A stretch of 64,000 nucleotides of DNA from Henckelia pumila (lineage: Eukaryota > Streptophyta > Magnoliopsida > Lamiales > Gesneriaceae). Made by a program: the position numbers and the translations under genes. Each line of letters starts with the position of its first letter. Position 1 is the first letter of the stretch. The notes beneath the pieces were generated by a model that was not told the origin of the DNA, searched no databases, and saw only the letters and a list, made by a program, of their open reading frames with translations. This document shows, one piece after another, positions 23,034 to 35,815 of this stretch. The DNA lies in NCBI RefSeq assembly GCF_033568475.1, contig NC_133122.1, positions 138,639,402 to 138,703,401 on the forward strand. Direction: 5' to 3'.

Positions 23034-23561
23034 TAGCTGTCAAATGGACCAACACATGATGGGATGGGCCTGCCCACCAAAAACCCAGCATTTGACGGGT
23101 CGATGGCAGGCCGACCCACCATTCTCGAGGGCTGGAAATACTCAACTCAATCCAACTCAAAGTGGGTTGCGGGTTAGGCGGGCTGGCCAGTGGGTTGGCT
23201 CACGACAAATAAAAATAAATAAACAATATTATAATTAATTATAAATATCATTTTATAAATAAATATTAATAGAAACATATTAATAAAAATTTTAATTATT
23301 GATTTAATTTGTGTAAATATTATATAAAGTAATTAATACAAAAAAAATCACAACTTTTATTAAAAAAATACATATATCACAATAAAAATAAAAATAAATT
23401 ATTAATTCTCCAGGCCCGCGGGCCAACCCAGACCCGCGGCGGGTCTAGGCGGGTTAGCCCATCTAGGCCCACCTTTTGTTGGGTTGAAAAAATTTCAACC
23501 CAACCCACTTAAAATGTGTGGCGGGCCAGGCTGACACGGCGGGCCTAACCCAAAATGACGG
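23034..23561. mobile_element. hAT-like MITE, 528 bp
   Basis: Terminal inverted repeats TAGCTGTCAAATGG and the reverse complement of CCAAAATGACGG. The flanks CCCTTGTA (23026-23033) and CTCTTGTA (23562-23569) match at 7 of 8 bases. GC-rich, repeated GGGCC/GGCGGG words lie at both ends and the core is AT-rich. The right duplication abuts a TGTAACGCCCCGATT string resembling a gypsy LTR start, so the element may have landed in an old LTR edge (23567 to about 24000, uncertain). Confidence 0.65.
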
Positions 23562-24029
23562 CTCTTGTAACGCCCCGATTTTATCTTAATTGAGCTTAAT
23601 TGAGTTAATCGGAGATTACAGAGTTCAAGAGCCGACTTGATTTTGATCAGTGTATATTTTACAAATTTTGGAAATTTCAGGGACTAAAATGCAAATTGGA
23701 AGTTTAATATATTATCTACACTTGGGAGAAGGTTGACTAGTCCCCATTCTTTCTTCTCTTTCCCTTCCATTGCCTCCTCCACCATTGCTACTTGCATTGA
23801 AAGGTACAAGCAGTCATCGTTAGCGGGATAGTATACTCGAGACATTTGGTTCTTGAGTTTTCCCTTAAAATCACATACTTGCATCAATACTTGTTCTAGC
23901 GTGTGAAACTTGTATTTTGTGTTGTTTTAGCTTTTGTTATGTGGCTTAATATTTATATTTTCTTATGCATTCATCTTGAGCCAAACCTTTGATTTCAGCA
24001 GACAGAATGGCCCTTTTTGTTTAAGACGT

Positions 24030-26061
24030 TTTGGGGGATATACTCGCAAGGGTGTGGATTTCGAGTGGTCCTCCGAGTGCGAGGAGAACTTTTGTGAGCT
24101 TCGACGACGGTTGACTTCTGCGCCGATGTTGGCATTACCGTCAGGATCTGGAGGGTATGTGGTTTTCACAGATGCTTCTCTTCAGGGGTTGGGTTGTGTC
24201 CTGACTCAGAATGGGCATGTGAACGCGTACGCTTCTAGACAGTTGAAATTGCACGAAGACAATTATCCAGTCCACGATTTGGAGTTGGCAGCCATTGTGT
24301 TCGCTTTGAAGATCTGGCGTCATTATCTGTATGGCGAGAAATTTGAGATCTTCATCGACCACAAGAGTCTCAAGTATTTGTTCACTCAGGCGGAGTTGAA
24401 CATGAGGCAAAGACGTTGGATGGACTTGCTTAAGGACTATGATTGCGAGATTAAGTACCATCCGGGAGCTGCTAATCTCACTGCTGATGCTTTGAGTCGC
24501 AAGGTGCGACTATCCGCACTTCAGACTTGTTTGATGTCTAGTGCGATCAGTGACTGTTGTTCTTCAGGGTTTACCTTCAAGCATAAGAAAGGTATGCAGA
24601 GTATCCAGATGTTTGCGATACTATCTGAGCCAGCTTTGTATTCGCGGATTCGAGATGCTCAGATGTCTGACCCGAAGACCCAGCGTTTAGCTCGCCTAGC
24701 TAACGAGGGTAGCTCGTCTGGATTTCACTATCAGTCAGATGGTTTTCCGTATTTGTCTGGTATGCTTGTGATTCCGCAGGATGAAGAGTTGCGAGATGAG
24801 ATCTTGTCTCAGGCACATCGCACTAAGTTGAGTGTTCATCCGGGAAGCAACAAGATGTACAAGGATCTACGTACTCGATTTTGGTGGAAGGGAATGAAAC
24901 GCAGTGTTTATCAGTATGTTTCGAGATGTTTGGTGTGTCAGCAGAGCAAGGCAGAACACCGACGACCTGGAGGTTTGCTTCACAGTCTGCCTATTCCTGA
25001 GTGGAAATGGGAGTTTATCACGATGGATTTTGTGACCCATTTGTCGATGTCCTCAAGGAATTGTGATGCTATTTGGGTTGTTGTAGACCGACTCATCAAG
25101 GCAGCGCATTTCATTGCCTATAGCCGAGAGTACACTGTAGATCGCATGGCTCGTTTGTATATTCAGGAGATCGTTCGACTTCATGGAGTGCCTGTGAGCA
25201 TTGTCAGCGATCGAGACCCCAGGTTCACTTCTAGATTCTGGGGGAGTGTTCAGCGTGCGATGGGCACTACTGACAGTTTGAGTACTGCCTATCACCCGAA
25301 GACAGATGGTCAGTCAGAGCGCACTATCCGTACTTTGGAGGATATGCTTCGAGCTTCCACTATGGACTTTGGTACAGCCTAGCAGGATCATTTGCCGTTG
25401 ATCGAGTTCGCGTATAACAACAGCTATTATACTAGTATTGGGATGACACCTTTTGAGGTGTTGTACGGGCGACGTTGTCGTACTCCACTCTTCTGGGAAG
25501 AAGTGGGGGAGAGACAGGCTGAGGGACCGGATTTTATCCAGCAGGCAGTAGACAATGTTAATCAGATCAAGAAACGGATTAAGACTGCACAGGATCGTCA
25601 GACCAGCTATGCTAACACTAAGCGTAGGCATCTACAGTTTGATGTTGGGGAGAAAGTGTTTCTGAGAGTGTCACCTTTCCGCAAGATTCTCAGATTTGGA
25701 CTCAAGGGCAAGTTGTCTCCCAGGTTTATCGGTCCGTTTAAAATCTTAGAGAGCATTGACAATTTTGGCTTATCGTTTGGCTTTGCCACCGTATTTGTCC
25801 AGTATTCACGACGTGTTCCACGTATCTCTGTTGCGACGGTATGTGGCGGATGAGTCTCATATTCTGCTGCGGTCTGAGGTTCAGGTGGATAAGAATTTGA
25901 CTTATGTGGAGAAACCTATTCGTATCCTGGATCATAAGGATAAGGTCTTGCGAAACAAAGTCATTCCTCTGGTTTTAGTTCAGTGGCAGCGTAGAGGCGC
26001 TGAGGAAGCTACGTGGGAGCTCGAAAGCAGGATGCGTAAAGAACATCCTGAGTTGTTTTGA
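24030..26061 (+). pseudogene. pol: Tekay-type chromovirus pol remnant (RNase H, integrase, chromodomain)
   Basis: The first frame (to 25382) begins in the RT-RNase H connection ([17 protein letters not shown]). It continues through RNase H ([19 protein letters not shown], ...HKSLKYLF, ...TADALSRK) and an integrase with D365, D426 and E462, numbered from 23934. A tryptophan codon has become TAG at 25380-25382. Integrase resumes at 25392, and a second break occurs near 25760-25790. The last frame ends in a C-terminal chromodomain (KVIPLVLVQWQRRGAEEATWE). Gag, protease and nearly all of RT are missing, so this is the 3' half of a decayed element followed by its LTR. The chromodomain places it among chromoviruses, most like Tekay/Del. 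Confidence 0.9.
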
Positions 26062-26195
26062 TTTCATTTTTTTGAGTTGTATTCAGTTGTAAACTCTGTA
26101 ATCATTCAGTTGAATAAAGAATGTTTCTGCTTGTTGTGTTACATTCAGTACTTAAGATCTGTTTTCGAGGACGAAATATCTTAAGTGGGGGAGAA

Positions 26196-27539
26196 TGTAG
26201 TAACCCGTAACCAAATGAGGTAATTAAGGGATTAAGCAACACTAATCAAGCGTTTTGAACTGATTAAGATCGAAAGCTCCGAAGGTAGAATCGGAAGCTC
26301 CGAAGGAGATCAGAAGCTCCGAAGGAGATCGGAAGCTCCGATGTGCGATCGAAAGCTCCGATCGATTTACGTCAGCCATGACGTGTGGTTGATCGGAAGC
26401 TCCAAACAGGATCGGACGTTCCGATCACCCCTATCCGATGTCAACAAGTGAGATTTTGACACGTGGCAGATAAGGATGTTCGAAAGCTCCGATGGCAGGA
26501 TCGGAGGTTCCGATCGAGGATCGGAGGTTCCGATCGTTGTCTATAAATAGAAGGCCGAGGGTTCATTTCCAATTGCCAATTCCTAGTTTTCCCTCTCCTT
26601 TTAGTCTTATTTGAGTTGTTCTAGCCTTCCTAGGCTTGACCCGGAGGTCGGCGAGACATTCGGGAGTCGCAGCGCAGTTGTGCCCAAGTTCTGGAGGCAT
26701 CGACATCAAAGGGCTAACGACGGACGAAAGTATAGCTTTTGCTTCCTAAAAATATTTAGGAGTATGCAATAGCTTAGTTAAAGCTTTTAGAGCACTTTAA
26801 TGATATTAGTATCATTTGGCAGTGCAGTGCGGATTATAGGCGTGGACCTAGAGATGATAGCTTTTGCCTAGTATTTGAGGTACGAAAGTACTGTTCGAGA
26901 TATCCTGACTGAGTATGCATGTATTATGTGACTGCATGATTTATATGCCATGATTTTATGCTGCATACATTTTGCATCTTGCCACTATCTCCTTCGAGAT
27001 GTCTGTTAGTAGGGTTGTACCCTATCCTGTTAGTGGATGGACTTCCATCGATTTGGGTCCGGCGTATCCACGATTATCTCGGTATGTGAGCCACCTCCTG
27101 AAGCGACGGCACAACGTGCTACATACCAGGGCCCGGTCTGTCTCTGTTATCTGATCCTTGACTTCGAGTCTGTAGGGAGTTCACTTTGCATGCATGTATA
27201 CTCATACTCTCATGCTGAGCGTTTATGCTCACGTCTCGTACTCTGTGTTTCTGGACATCCTATTCCATGGGGCAGGTTTGCGTTTGGACGATGCGGGTGG
27301 ATCCAAGAGAGGCTAGTCAGTGGTTGGTCAGCTGGAGTTCCGCCTAGGTTTTTATTCTGTTGTTATTGGGTTGATATATCTATTCGATCTGGTTGTATTT
27401 TATTTGGATATTTACAGATTTCTTTCCTTGGAATTGTATAATGTTTATGGTTTCTGCAGTTGATTCTGATTTTTGTTTAATTAAGTTAATTGCATGCCTA
27501 AATGTCTGTTAGTAGGTGATTCCGGTGAGGGTCACTACA
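26196..27539 (+). repeat. 3' LTR of the Tekay-type element, 1344 bp
   Basis: Starts TGTAGT and ends ACTACA, a perfect 6-bp terminal inversion, directly after a polypurine tract (AAGTGGGGGAGAA, 26183-26195). A TATA box (TATAAATAG) lies near 26542-26550. The matching 5' LTR is not in the window, so no target duplication can be checked. Confidence 0.88.
26269..26540. repeat. Array of about ten palindromic 17-bp motifs in U3 of the Tekay LTR
   Basis: Copies of GATCGRANGYTCCGATC occur about ten times. The best are GATCGGACGTTCCGATC and two copies of GATCGGAGGTTCCGATC, whose arms GATCGGA and TCCGATC surround three bases. The array ends immediately before the TATA box, as an enhancer would. Confidence 0.8.
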
Positions 27540-28293
27540 TTGGATCTCTGACTCGATCTACAAGCAAATCCCTTGAAAAAATCCCACGAACTATCTTTAG
27601 TTACTTTTGCGGTCGTCACGAGCACACTTTAAACCCTTAGAGATTTCTGGCGATGCCCCAAGAATTACCAGAGAGAATATTTAATTGTGTATTGTGTGTT
27701 GTGAATTCATTCAACTTCGTCTATCTACCAACTGGAGGCTACCTATATTTATAGAACACTTAGTATGGTCTGACTAGAATTCTACTTTACCTCAAACTAT
27801 TGATGCACTTTGATATATCAAATATTCTATATCAAATAATATATTATGGGATAATAATATTGATATATCTAATCTTTTGAATATAGTATATCTAAAATAC
27901 CAAATATATAAAAAATCACAATAATATCCAAAGTAAGTTATGAATATGAAACTCGTAATAATTAAGAGGGGATATTTGGAAAAATAGACTCGTAAGAAGA
28001 AAGAGTAACTTTTACTCTTGAGTAATCGCACAATTATGACTGCCAATATTCATTTATAGTTCGTTGAATTGGGCCAAAGACTGCAAATCATACGTCTCAT
28101 TGATTCATAATCCAAATCATATTGGAGCCTTTTTGTAAGTTAAAAATCGCACATTCTCTCTGTATTTCTTACCCAAAAGTGTGCAACTTTTGGCTTGGAT
28201 CCGACAAGGCATGAACTGTGAAGTTGACAGATTATAATTCTACCACCTTTTCACTTGATAGGCTGATCAAGGGCGTTTCTTGAACTCTGTCTC
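27540..28293. other. Possible minus-strand copia LTR fragment and promoter of the RLP pseudogene
   Basis: Read on the minus strand, 27541-27790 has a TATA box (CTATAAATATAGG) followed by a transcribed-looking stretch ending GATCCAA, in the style of a copia LTR. No partner LTR or PBS was found. The remainder up to 28293 is AT-rich and holds nothing recognised. Confidence 0.3.
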
Positions 28294-30909
28294 ATGAGAA
28301 TTCTAGTTAGTCCATGGATTCTTTTGATGTTTTTGTTCGGAATTCTGTCGGTCTCTCGGGTTTTTGGTCATTGTTTGAACGATCAAAGATCATTGCTGTT
28401 GCAGCTGAATAGCAGCCTTGTTTACAGCTCCGGATTTTCAAGTGGGCTGGTGAAGTACTGGAACCAGAATGTAGACTGCTGCAAATGGGACGGGGTAGCT
28501 TGTGATAGCATAGGACACGTTGTGAGTTTAGATCTGCATAACCAGTCGATTTCAGGTGGGATCGAGGAGGATTCGAGTCTTTTCAGATTTAACTATCTTG
28601 AAAAGCTGAACTTGGCATTCAACAGGTTCAGCAACAGTGACATTCCAAAGGGGCTTCAGAATCTTACCAATTTGGCATTCCTCAATCTGTCAAATGCTGG
28701 TTTTGGTGGGCAGATTCCCATCGGACTATCCACATTAAGGAGCTTGGTCAGTCTTGATCTCTCCACCCTTTTCCCAGACCTTTCCAATCCCCTGACGCTC
28801 GAGAATCCAAATTTCATGATGCTTGTCCAAAACCTCACTTCTCTCGTGGAACTAACTCAATCTCGATGGTGTTAAAATTTCAGATTCTCCTAGAGATTGG
28901 CCCCAAACTATATCTTCTTCGTCTTTACCCAATTTAAGAAATTTAAGCTTGCGGAATTGTGGTCTATCAGGTCCATTGGATTCTCTTTCACAGCTTCGTT
29001 CTCTTTCAGTTCTACGCCTAGACAGAAATAACCTGTCATCAATAGTTCCAGCTTCTTTCACAAATTTCTCAAATTTGACTACCTTGATTCTCAGCTCTTG
29101 CTCTTTACGTGGTTTCTTTCCAGAGACGATCTTCCAGTTCTCCACACTGCAGAATCTTGATCTATCAAACAATATGGTTCTGCAAGGTACCATACCCCAG
29201 TTTCATCGTGTTGGATCTTTCAGGACTATAATGCTCAGCTACACTGGTTTCTCGGGTTTATTACCAGATTCCATTGGCAATCTTAGAATGTTGTCCATGT
29301 TAATCTTGTCTAATTGCAGTTTCACTGGACCAATTCCATCCACAATAACCAACTTAACAGAGTTGGTTGATGTGGATTTCTCAGTCAATGCATTCACCGG
29401 TTCAATCCCAACATTCCAAATGTCCAAGAAACTTAATTACATAGACCTCAGTTATAACAAACTCATGGGATCGATTTCTTCCGAGCATTTTGAAGGTCTC
29501 ACTAATCTCACATTTATAAATCTGGGTTTTAATTCACTCAGTGGGAGCATTCCCTCGTCTCTCTTCAGTCTTCCTTCACTGCAGAAACTTCAGCTCTCTA
29601 ACAACTTTTGCATTTGTTTTAATACCTAGTTGGATTTGGAAACTTGGAAGTGGACAGCTTTTGCATTTGAATCTTTCTTGCAATTTTCTGGTTGGATTAC
29701 AACGGCCATACATTAAGCCTAGTTCACTTTCCATGCTAGACTTGCACTTAAACCAACTCCACGGTGACTTTCCAAAATTCCCAGAATCAGCAGTGTATGT
29801 CGATTATTCCAGTAATAGCTTTCAAGAACCCATTCCACATGATACTGGGAATTTCATTCCCTATCTTTTTGTTTTTATCTCTGGCAAATAGCAGCCATAC
29901 CGGAACAATTCCTGCATCCCTTTGTGATGCAAATTACCTTGAAGTTCTTGACCTTTCTGGCAACTCATTGAGTGGTAGTATACCACACTGTCTATTAAGA
30001 AATAAAGAGAGACTTGGGGTATTGAATCTCAGTAAAAACAACATCAGCGGTGACATTCCGGACAATTTTTCCATTAGTTGCGGCCTACAAACTTAGTAGG
30101 AACAATTTGGAAGGGAAAATCCCTATATCCTTGGCCTATTGCAAATCTTTAGAAGTCATGAATGTCGAAAGTAACAAGATTTATGATGGTTTCCCATGCA
30201 TGCTACAAACTTTATCCAGGTTGCGCGTTCTTGTCTTGCGCTCCAACAGATTTCACGGAGGCATCACATGTCCTGAGGCCAATCAAAGCTGGCTAAATCT
30301 TCAAATCATCGATATAGCCTCAAACAACTTCGTCGGGTATCTGAATTCGTCCTGCTTCTCAAGTTGGAGAAGAATGATGCAGGAATTTATACTACCAGGA
30401 CACAGTGACAGTAACCATCAAAGGACTAGAGTTGGAGCTCGTCAAGATATTGACCATCTTCACATCGATTGAATTTTGACCCAAAGATTTAGGACAGCTC
30501 AGATCACTTTACGTTCTGAATTTATCGCACAATAGTCTCATAGGAACAATTCCAAAATCTATGGGGAACTTTAAAGGTCCTTGGATCACTTGACCTTTCA
30601 AGTAACCAGCTAACAGGGATGATACCAGAGGATCTAGCAAGTCTCACATTCCTGAATTTGTCCTACAATAAACTATTTGGAAGAATCCCTTCAGATCGTC
30701 AATTGCAAACATTTACTGAAGCAAGCTACGAAGGAAACGCAAGCCTATGTGGGTTCCCTTTGAACATAACCTGTGAGGTTTCCCCAACAGTAGCAGAGGA
30801 GGTATTAAGCAGTTCAGTTATAACAGAAATTCTTGCATTCTGCATACAATGGAGGAGCAGATGGAACAAAGGAGTGGAACGTTTTCTAAAGCTGATGTTT
30901 CCAAAATAG
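28294..30909 (+). pseudogene. LRR receptor-like protein pseudogene (Ve/Cf-type RLP)
   Basis: Begins with a signal peptide (MRILVSPWILLMFLFGIL...) and an N-terminal LRR cap with paired cysteines (DCCKWDGVAC). About twenty plant extracellular LRRs (L..L.LS.N.L.G.IP) follow. The C-terminal cap region (PSDRQLQTF, ASLCGFPL) precedes a short basic tail. Reading moves between frames near 28860, 29610, 29885 and 30085, and about 130 bases around 30475-30600 are rearranged. The transmembrane helix expected before the basic tail is absent. Intact relatives are single-exon plasma-membrane immune receptors that pair with SOBIR1-type kinases. Several independent frame changes in an intronless family make loss of function the simplest reading. 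Confidence 0.88.
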
Positions 30910-31119
30910 TGAATCTGTTTTTCAAGTCATCGGTTGCTAATGTATGTGCAAATTTTATGTTTTTAGAGAGAATTCATGTACGCCTGAATATTGATTTTTG
31001 TTGATATGGTACAAACATAAAATAATTATCCATGGAGCAAACATAAAGGTTTCTTTTCCAAAATCAAAATATAAAATTGGAGGTGTAAGTCCATCAGATC
31101 CAACAGGTAATTAATTTGT

Positions 31120-31289
31120 GGGTGATGCTACGTGTACACGGAGGGTTACACGTTGCACTTAAAATTACATAAATATTTTTAATGTATTTTGGAAAGATTT
31201 TTTTCGAATCAAGTGGAGGGATAATTTTGTAATTTAATGTGTAGTGTGTAACCCAATGTGTAAATCAATATATACATCTAGCATTTCCC
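31120..31289. mobile_element. MITE of 170 bp with 9-bp TSD (Mutator-like)
   Basis: The inverted ends GGGTGATGCTACGTGTA and, reversed, GGGAAATGCTAGATGTA match at 13 of 17 bases. The flanks TTAATTTGT (31111-31119) and TTAATTTGG (31290-31298) match at 8 of 9. Nine-base duplications are typical of Mutator-type insertion. No coding capacity. Confidence 0.72.
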
Positions 31290-32150
31290 TTAATTTGGTT
31301 CAGTTCATTGGAGGGAAGTGGTTCTCTCTTGTTTTTTTTTTTTTTTTTTGTCCATAAAATAAATTTCATATACCAAAAATATAAATACAGATACATCAAG
31401 CAACCATAAAATGATCTAGGTTAATTCAAAAAAAATAAAATAAAATGATCTAGGTGAGTGTCCCACTCACGCAGAATCTCACTGATGATAAAGACTCCAG
31501 GCGGGGCGAGGCGACATGTTCATTTCGGTCATCTAAAAGGACGTATTATTTTATTTGTTCTTCCTTCGTTTAGAAATGATCATCCAAATCACGGAGTGAT
31601 GTGATCGATGGAGTGATATAAGAAATAGGGTCTCGTCTCCCAAATTAATAGTTATTTTTTTTAACATGATTTCTCTTTGAATCATTTTAAATTAAGAATG
31701 TCTTAATATTTTTATCATTTTTTTTGGGAATTATGTGACTAGATAGATATTTAGAGCCGAAAGCTTGAAATACTTTCTCAACTCATATTTCATGTTAAAT
31801 ATCTTCAATAATATTAAAATTATTTTCTTTATTCACTTTGTTCATGTTGGAAAAATGAGTTGTGTACTCATTTAGAGTCGATAAATAATTCAAACAAATT
31901 GTGTAACGAAAAAACTCTATATCGCGAGTAGAATTCGTAAGAAATTATTTCTTGATTACTAAATAGGATGAATGAGAAATTAATTTATTAGTTGGAATTT
32001 TATCGGTTGAAAATATTAATGAAAAGTGAAATACGTATATATAATGTGATATATTATAATATGATATTATATATATATATATATAAAATTTTGCTATGTT
32101 GCCTACTTCCCGTGCCCACCTCCATACCCACCTATGAGGTGGCAATCATC

Positions 32151-32152
<2 letters not shown>

Positions 32153-32207
<55 letters not shown>
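32153..32207. repeat. AT dinucleotide microsatellite
   Basis: An uninterrupted run of about 27 AT units. A shorter run lies at about 32067-32085. Confidence 0.95.
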
Positions 32208-32210
<3 letters not shown>

Positions 32211-32214
32211 ATGT

Positions 32215-32377
32215 AATCACTCGGCCACAATTTGATATATGCCACACGGCCATTCCGTGTGGTTTAGTTGAAATGGTGCACCACTTCATGTGAAGTGGTG
32301 TGTGCTCTATTAGTGAAAGGTTGTGTTTTTTCATCAAGGCTTTTCAACATTTATAAATAGGTTCCTTCATTTGCATT
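32215..32377 (+). repeat. Left part of a Tork-like copia LTR interrupted by the SIRE insertion
   Basis: This stretch ends with a TATA box (TTTATAAATAGG, about 32350-32361) and CTTCATTTGCATT. It appears to continue at 43969 beyond the SIRE element, where a pyrimidine-rich leader (CTTCTCTTCTCC) and a U5-like region precede copia gag at 44491. The GCATT duplication at 32373-32377 and 43964-43968 marks the SIRE insertion site. Confidence 0.6.
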
Positions 32378-33216
32378 TGAAAGATATATTAATTCCTTGA
32401 AATATCTCACCTAATCGTGAAAAGATTTGAACTAAATATTTTTGCCTTCTAGACAAAGATATGCTAGGTTTAAATATTCTATGTTATTATCGAAAATACA
32501 TGAAAAGATATTTACCTAGATTAATTATTATCTTGATAAGGAATTATTGTGTATTATTGTTATCAAATATTATCAAGATATTATTAATTATATTTAAAAG
32601 AGTCTTATTTCTAACAAAGTCTTATTTCCTTATTTGTAGGACTCTAAAAGAAAATCCTTTCAATGCTTGGACTCTCATCTATAAATAAAGGATTCTGCGC
32701 ACAAACAATACGTGCACTTCAGATGAGAATTCAGAGAGCTTGCAAACAAAATCACATTGAAGAATTCGAAGATTATGAAGAAACTTTGTAGCCATCGTTG
32801 TTGTTGTCTTCGTGCTGCCGTTTGTGTTGAAGACATCGGAGACAACACTGTGGGAACAGTGTTGATCGAAGATATTTTTTGTTTCTTCAAATTTAGGCTA
32901 CGAAAGTTGCATCTGATTTGTTTTATACTCTGATTATTTAGTATGCAAGTTTGATTTCTCAACTTGTTGAGAAATTTAGGATTTATTGATTTTTCGTAAA
33001 ATCACTAGTATTGCTTTGTAAGACTGATTTTACTTTTTTTAGTGATATTTAGCCCTAAGGCACCCGCACTAGTTTTTATACTCGTGCAAAATTAATTTCT
33101 TGTGTTATTTATTTTTGTTTATTTTACGTATTTATTTTTTGCTGCACTGTATTGTCTTTGGTGTTGTAATACTGCGGACAACACTGACTCTTACAATTAC
33201 AATACGTTTTCTGTCA
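32378..33216 (+). repeat. 5' LTR of the SIRE-type element, 839 bp
   Basis: Contains a TATA box (TATAAATAAAGG, about 32690) and two copies of the GTGTTG...GACAACAC motif (32824-32848, 33161-33184). The first is followed by a hairpin with arms AACACTG and CAGTGTT. Confidence 0.92.
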
Positions 33217-33285
33217 AGTGGCATCAGAGCCAACTCTTGACTTTACTAAAAGAGATTCTAGTTATTTTTGTTTTGTAGGTTTATT

Positions 33286-34536
33286 ATGGACGTGCCGGTT
33301 GTTGACGTCAGATTTCGACCACCGGAAGTCAATAATTTAGATTTATGTGAAGATTCAATTTCCTTGATCCCCCAGAAGTTTGAAGAGTATTTGAAGAGAA
33401 AAAACAAACAAAAATTTGGACAACAATTTAAGCACCCTAGTTTTCCTGCTCTTGAAAATCTTTTGAGGGTGTCACCTACTCGAGAACCATCTCGACCAAG
33501 GTATGTTGTTAATTATGAATCTAATACCAAGAATTTTGATTATGTATAATGCAGGGAATGAAATGGATATGGATACTATGAAATTGAATGTGCAAATCGA
33601 TTCCACAAAGGTATGACTATGTTCTTAAGTGATGATCACTCTGACAAAGATCAAGAACAGACTGATAAAGAAAATCATACCTCCCTGGCTGCATTGTTGA
33701 AAGATAAGAAATTTTTTAAGTCAACCAACTGGGTGTTGCCTCCGGTGTTGCAACACCAGGCCGCAACACCAGTGAAAAATCAGTTTGCTTGAATACATCT
33801 ACTCTTGGTAATTTTAGTGATCAGGAAGCTGTCAATAATAATATAACTTTAGAATGTGTACATGAACTTTATGAGGAGTGTATATTGATCGGATCAAACT
33901 GACAAGTTGAATTCAACTTTTTCTAAAGAAAATTCTGATTTGAAGTCTGTCATGACCAAGCTTGAAGTGATTCTATGCAAGAAAGATTTTGAGTTGTGCA
34001 AGGTTAAGGGGGAGCTTGAAAAAGAAACTCTAACACTTGTTAAATTTAATTCTTGTGCATCCAAGCTTGATTCTATACTTATGATGTGTAAAAATGGTAA
34101 GACTGGTCCTGAGTTAGAAAACAGAGTGTTTGAAGTTGGAGAATCATAAAAACCCACTATCGCCCTGCCACTCAAGAATTCTACATCAAAAGAGCGTGTT
34201 CCTCCTCAAAAGCCAAAGCAATGGAAGCGCCATTTTATGTGTCAGTACTGTTTCAAACCAGATCACATCAGGTCTTTTTGTTTCAAGAATAGGAATGACG
34301 GCATGTATTGGAAGTCAAAGCTGATGTTGCCCCCCATGTTGCACAACACCAGGCGCAACACCACCAAAAACAATCCCACAACAAAGAAAATTTGGGTACC
34401 AAAGTTTGATTTTCAGTGTTTTGTTGTTTATATTTCCTTGAAAACTAACTTTTCAGGTTACTGGTACTGTTATAGAGGAAGCTCACGCCACATTGCAGGT
34501 TCGAAAGAACATCTTATGGAATGTATTGAATAAAAA
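33286..34536 (+). pseudogene. gag: SIRE gag and protease remnant
   Basis: Starts at ATG 33286 after the PBS and is split over several frames (stops or shifts near 33550, 33790, 33900, 34147 and 34530). Recognisable parts are a CRECNGYGYYEIECANRF knuckle at about 33552, an acidic region, a coiled stretch (ENSDLKSVMTKLEVILCKKDFEL) and a second knuckle CQYCFKPDHIRSFC at about 34240. A protease-like segment WYCYRGSSRHIAGSKEHL follows near 34460. In the last, the catalytic aspartate of the usual D-S-G is replaced, so protease is dead. Confidence 0.85.
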
Positions 34537-34649
34537 TGTGGTAAAGTGACTTATGGAGATGGTACAAAAGGAATGTTTGTTGGCAAAGGAACACTGAACA
34601 TGGAAGGACTTCCAAAGCTTCACAACGTGCTACATGTCGAGGGAATAAA

Positions 34650-35815
34650 CTGAAACTTGATATCTATTAGTAAATTGAGTGATGATGATTTTCATGTCAA
34701 GTTTGATAAGAATACTTGTAAAGTTTTTGATAATGCTAACATAAGTGTTTTAATAGGTACAAGATCAGCAGAGTACTACCAATTTGGAGAGGAACTTGCC
34801 TACAACAACATGAAAGTGGATGATCTTGATTTATGGCACCAAAAGATGTGTCATGTAAATGTAAAAACATTGAAAATTATGTGTAAGTATGAAGCTCTCC
34901 AAGGTATGTCTATTTTGAATTCTGAAGTTCCATATATTTGTGGTGCATGCCAAGTAGGTAAGAAAACTCACGTGTTGCATCCCGTGTTACAAGACTTTGG
35001 TACAACACGGTGCCTTGAACTTTTGCATTTGGATTTAATGGGTCCATACAAAGTATTCTTTTGTGTGTGTTGATGACTTCTAATGTTTTACATGCATAAG
35101 ATTCATCAGAGAGAAGTCGGATACTTTTGATGTTTTTAAAAATTTACTCGCAAATATTACTAACCTGCATAACTTGAAGGTTGGAAGGATCAGGACCGAT
35201 CACGGTAAGGATTTTGAGAACTCTTTATTTTCATATTTTTGTGATAATAAAGGCATATCACATGAGTTTTCTATCCCAAAGACTCCTCAACAAAATGGCA
35301 TGGCCAAAAGAAAGAATCAAACGTTTCAGGAAATGGCTAGGGTGATGTTGAGCTCAAAGAATATCTCAAAAAGAATTTGGGCAGATGTCGTGGATACATC
35401 TTGTCATGTATTGAATCGAGTATACTTAATGAATGGTTCTACTATGACTTTATATGAGACTCTCATGGGAAAGAGGCCAAACCTTAAATACTCTCATGTT
35501 TTTTGTTGTATTTGTAATATTTTGAATGAAAGAGATCACCTAGCCAAATTTGATTCCAAAATTGACAAATGTTTGGTTTTTGAATATGCTTCGAATAGTC
35601 GTCCATATAGAATGTTTAATTTGAGAACTATAAGAATTATGGAATCTATTAATGTAGTTTTTGATGATTTTGCAGATCTCAAAGGAAAAACTGTTGAGGA
35701 TGATGTATATGATCTGCTGGAAATTTTTAGTCCATTGAAAGATCCAGGTATTGCCTCTGATGTTGCAACATCAAGTACAACACTGGGACTAATAGTGACT
35801 GAACCTGAGGATAGT
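34650..35815 (+). pseudogene. int: SIRE integrase remnant
   Basis: The pre-integrase zinc region is present (LWHQKMCHVNVKTLKIM, ICGACQVGKKT). It is followed by HLDLMGPYK with the first catalytic Asp, a break near 35072-35170, and RTDHGKDF with the second Asp. In QQNGMAKRKNQT the usual catalytic Glu is Lys. The frame ends abruptly at 35815, where the Athila LTR begins. The coding frame resumes in phase on the far side at 37260. Confidence 0.88.

Noticed and set aside
27037-27441. 134-residue open frame in the Tekay LTR
   Set aside because: Lies entirely within the LTR, has no recognisable motif and no codon or homology support.
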